Origin: Marinobacter persicus | Lineage (GTDB): Bacteria > Pseudomonadota > Gammaproteobacteria > Pseudomonadales > Oleiphilaceae | DNA: 64,000 bases | Direction of reading: 5' to 3' | Assembly (NCBI RefSeq): GCF_002934325.1 | Contig: NZ_PTIV01000013.1 | Span: 18,873 to 82,872, forward strand | Shown: positions 62,911 to 64,000 of the stretch, piece by piece | Layout of the letters: each line of letters starts with the position of its first letter | Numbering within the stretch: position 1 is the stretch's first letter | Notes under the pieces: model-generated | Told to the model about the DNA's origin: nothing | The model's input: the letters and a program-made list of their open reading frames with translations, nothing else | Databases searched by the model: none | Made by a program: the position numbers and the translations under genes

Positions 62911-64000
62911 CTACCCTGGAACCAAGCGGCGTACCAGATCCGTGAGTTCGTCTTTGTAGGGATAGCTGTCACTCATCAGCACCCGGATTCTGCGGGTATT
63001 GCGGATGATGACCGCGCCAACCTTGATCAGCTTCAGCCGCAGGTTGCTGGCGCTCATCCGTTCGAAGGGCGTCTTTTTCAAGTGCGCTCGTAATCGCTCG
63101 AACAGGGTGTAAGCGAAGCCGGACAAGATCAGCCGCCATTGATTGGTCCACCACTGAACGCTCGACGTTCGATCCGCGAACAGATACAGCTGCTGGTCCT
63201 TGATCCGGTTTTCCATGTCGCCTCGGGCGCAGTACTGTTCGTAATAGAGCTTAAAACCGTCGTCATAGCGGGAGCTGATCACGAAGCGAGGGTTGGAGCC
63301 CAGCTCGCCTTCTTCCAGACGGGCTACCACCCAGCGAGAGAATTTCCAGGAATGCGCCTGATACCGGAACCGATAAGTGGCGGAGACTTTTTCACCGACT
63401 TTCTGGTGCGTGTCCCGGACCAATTGTGACGGCGCTTCCACGTCCTTGAGCAACCGGCTGTTTTTGCTGATGCCGACCAGGTAATCCACATTATTCTGGT
63501 CGCACCAGCTCAATAGGCGAGGCCGATAAAATCCACTGTCACCCCGGAATACCATGCGGGTGTTGGGCCAGTACTGCCAGATGAACTTTACCAGCAGAGC
63601 CAGAATGGCCCAGCTGTGGCGGCTGTCACTTCGGTTGCTGGTGCGCAGGTAACTCACCAGCAGGTGGCGGCTGCAGAATACGTACAGCGGAAAGTAACAA
63701 TGGTGATCGTAATAGGCGTTAAAGAACTTGCCGGGTTGGTCGCCATGAACCGGGATATCGGTGCCATCAAAATCCAGCACGATTTCCTTCGATGGTGCCT
63801 CGTGCTGTTCGATAAAGTGATGCCAAAGCAGTTCGTGGGCCTTGACCACCGATTGCCGGTCCACTTGCTGTTCCATTCGGCACAGCGTGGACTTGCTGGC
63901 TAAACCGCTTTCTTTGCCAACCGCTGTTTGCAGCGCCTGGTCAAAACGCAGTGCCTCGTGATCGTTCAGGTCTTCGTATCCAGCAGCTACGCCGAAGACC
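62911..64000 (-). mobile_element. IS1380-family transposase (partial, runs off right edge)
   Basis: At least 363 codons. Catalytic DDE parts: LDFDGTDIPVHGDQPG, FRGDSGFY and later YCARGDMENRIKDQQ, the IS1380 signatures. The frame continues to the window end, upstream of the first ATG at 63876 (residues like NDHEALRFDQALQTAVG), so only the 5' end is missing. The element end near 62.85 kb was not determined. With the IS30 fragment it forms the right border of the locus. Confidence 0.9.

Noticed and set aside
1..64000. tRNA or rRNA genes
   Set aside because: I saw no tRNA-like cloverleaf or rRNA sequence while reading; a tRNAscan-SE run would be needed to exclude them fully.

Overview
The window is about 64 kb of a Gram-negative gammaproteobacterial chromosome, most like Marinobacter or a relative. 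I infer this from an MvaT-type nucleoid protein, exonuclease I, the wbpM-type dehydratase at the locus end, RfaH, CysQ and the gene repertoire; no marker gene fixes the genus. Most of it is one surface-polysaccharide (O-antigen or capsule) locus read on the minus strand, from rfaH/wzi near 61 kb down to a WbpM-like dehydratase at 11.5 kb. It is interrupted by toxin-antitoxin, candidate defence and duplicated accessory genes.

Layout by increasing coordinate. (1) 1-3.6 kb, minus: the start of a pseudaminic-acid cluster (pseB, pseC, PseH-like acetyltransferase, aldo/keto reductase running off the edge). (2) 3.7-11.4 kb: a VapBC-type TA pair, a large TPR protein, an MntA/HepT pair, sbcB (TTG start), a REC-CheC protein with a diguanylate cyclase, and mvaT. 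(3) 11.5-17.2 kb: WbpM-like dehydratase, a YdcF-like protein, pgm and ugd, with large palindromic repeats in two gaps. (4) 17.3-27.6 kb: an accretion zone built around five copies or relics of a DUF2235 hydrolase gene, two GxxExxY genes, MazF-type and MqsRA TA pairs, an ImmA/IrrE-like metallopeptidase pair, an AAA ATPase/Toprim-like pair, and three more palindromic repeats. (5) 27.6-45.5 kb: initiating sugar transferase, epimerase, glycosyltransferases, UDP-HexNAc dehydrogenase, asparagine synthase homologue, Wzy, Wzx, a WecE-acyltransferase-WecF (Fuc4NAc) module and rmlCADB. Relics of a wbpP-like 4-epimerase and of a possible 2-epimerase lie inside. (6) 45.6-47.7 kb: two unknown genes and an EPS-associated MarR-type regulator, preceded by a promoter and an exact ops element. 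(7) 47.9-54 kb: an operon of TIGR04255, HTH, unknown and FRG-domain genes (the last broken by an in-frame TAA), a membrane protein, a PIN-type TA pair and a decapitated zeta-like toxin with its antitoxin. (8) 54-62 kb: beta-CASP nuclease, wzz, a large wza-type exporter, wzi (with a second exact ops element), rfaH and cysQ. (9) 62-64 kb: an IS30 fragment and an IS1380 transposase crossing the edge.

How it works together: RfaH made at 61 kb can load at the two ops elements and carry polymerase through the long minus-strand operons. Nucleotide sugars are made by rmlABCD (dTDP-Rha), rmlA/rmlB plus wecE (dTDP-Fuc4N), ugd (UDP-GlcA), tviB/wbpO (UDP-HexNAcA), and the WbpM-like enzyme with the adjacent reductase (6-deoxy-HexNAc). 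The PglC-type transferase starts the repeat unit on undecaprenyl phosphate, glycosyltransferases extend it, Wzx flips it, Wzy and Wzz polymerise it, and Wza/Wzi take it to the surface. The most noteworthy items are the RfaH/ops architecture, the DUF2235-centred accretion region with its palindromes, and the unassigned TIGR04255-HTH-FRG operon.
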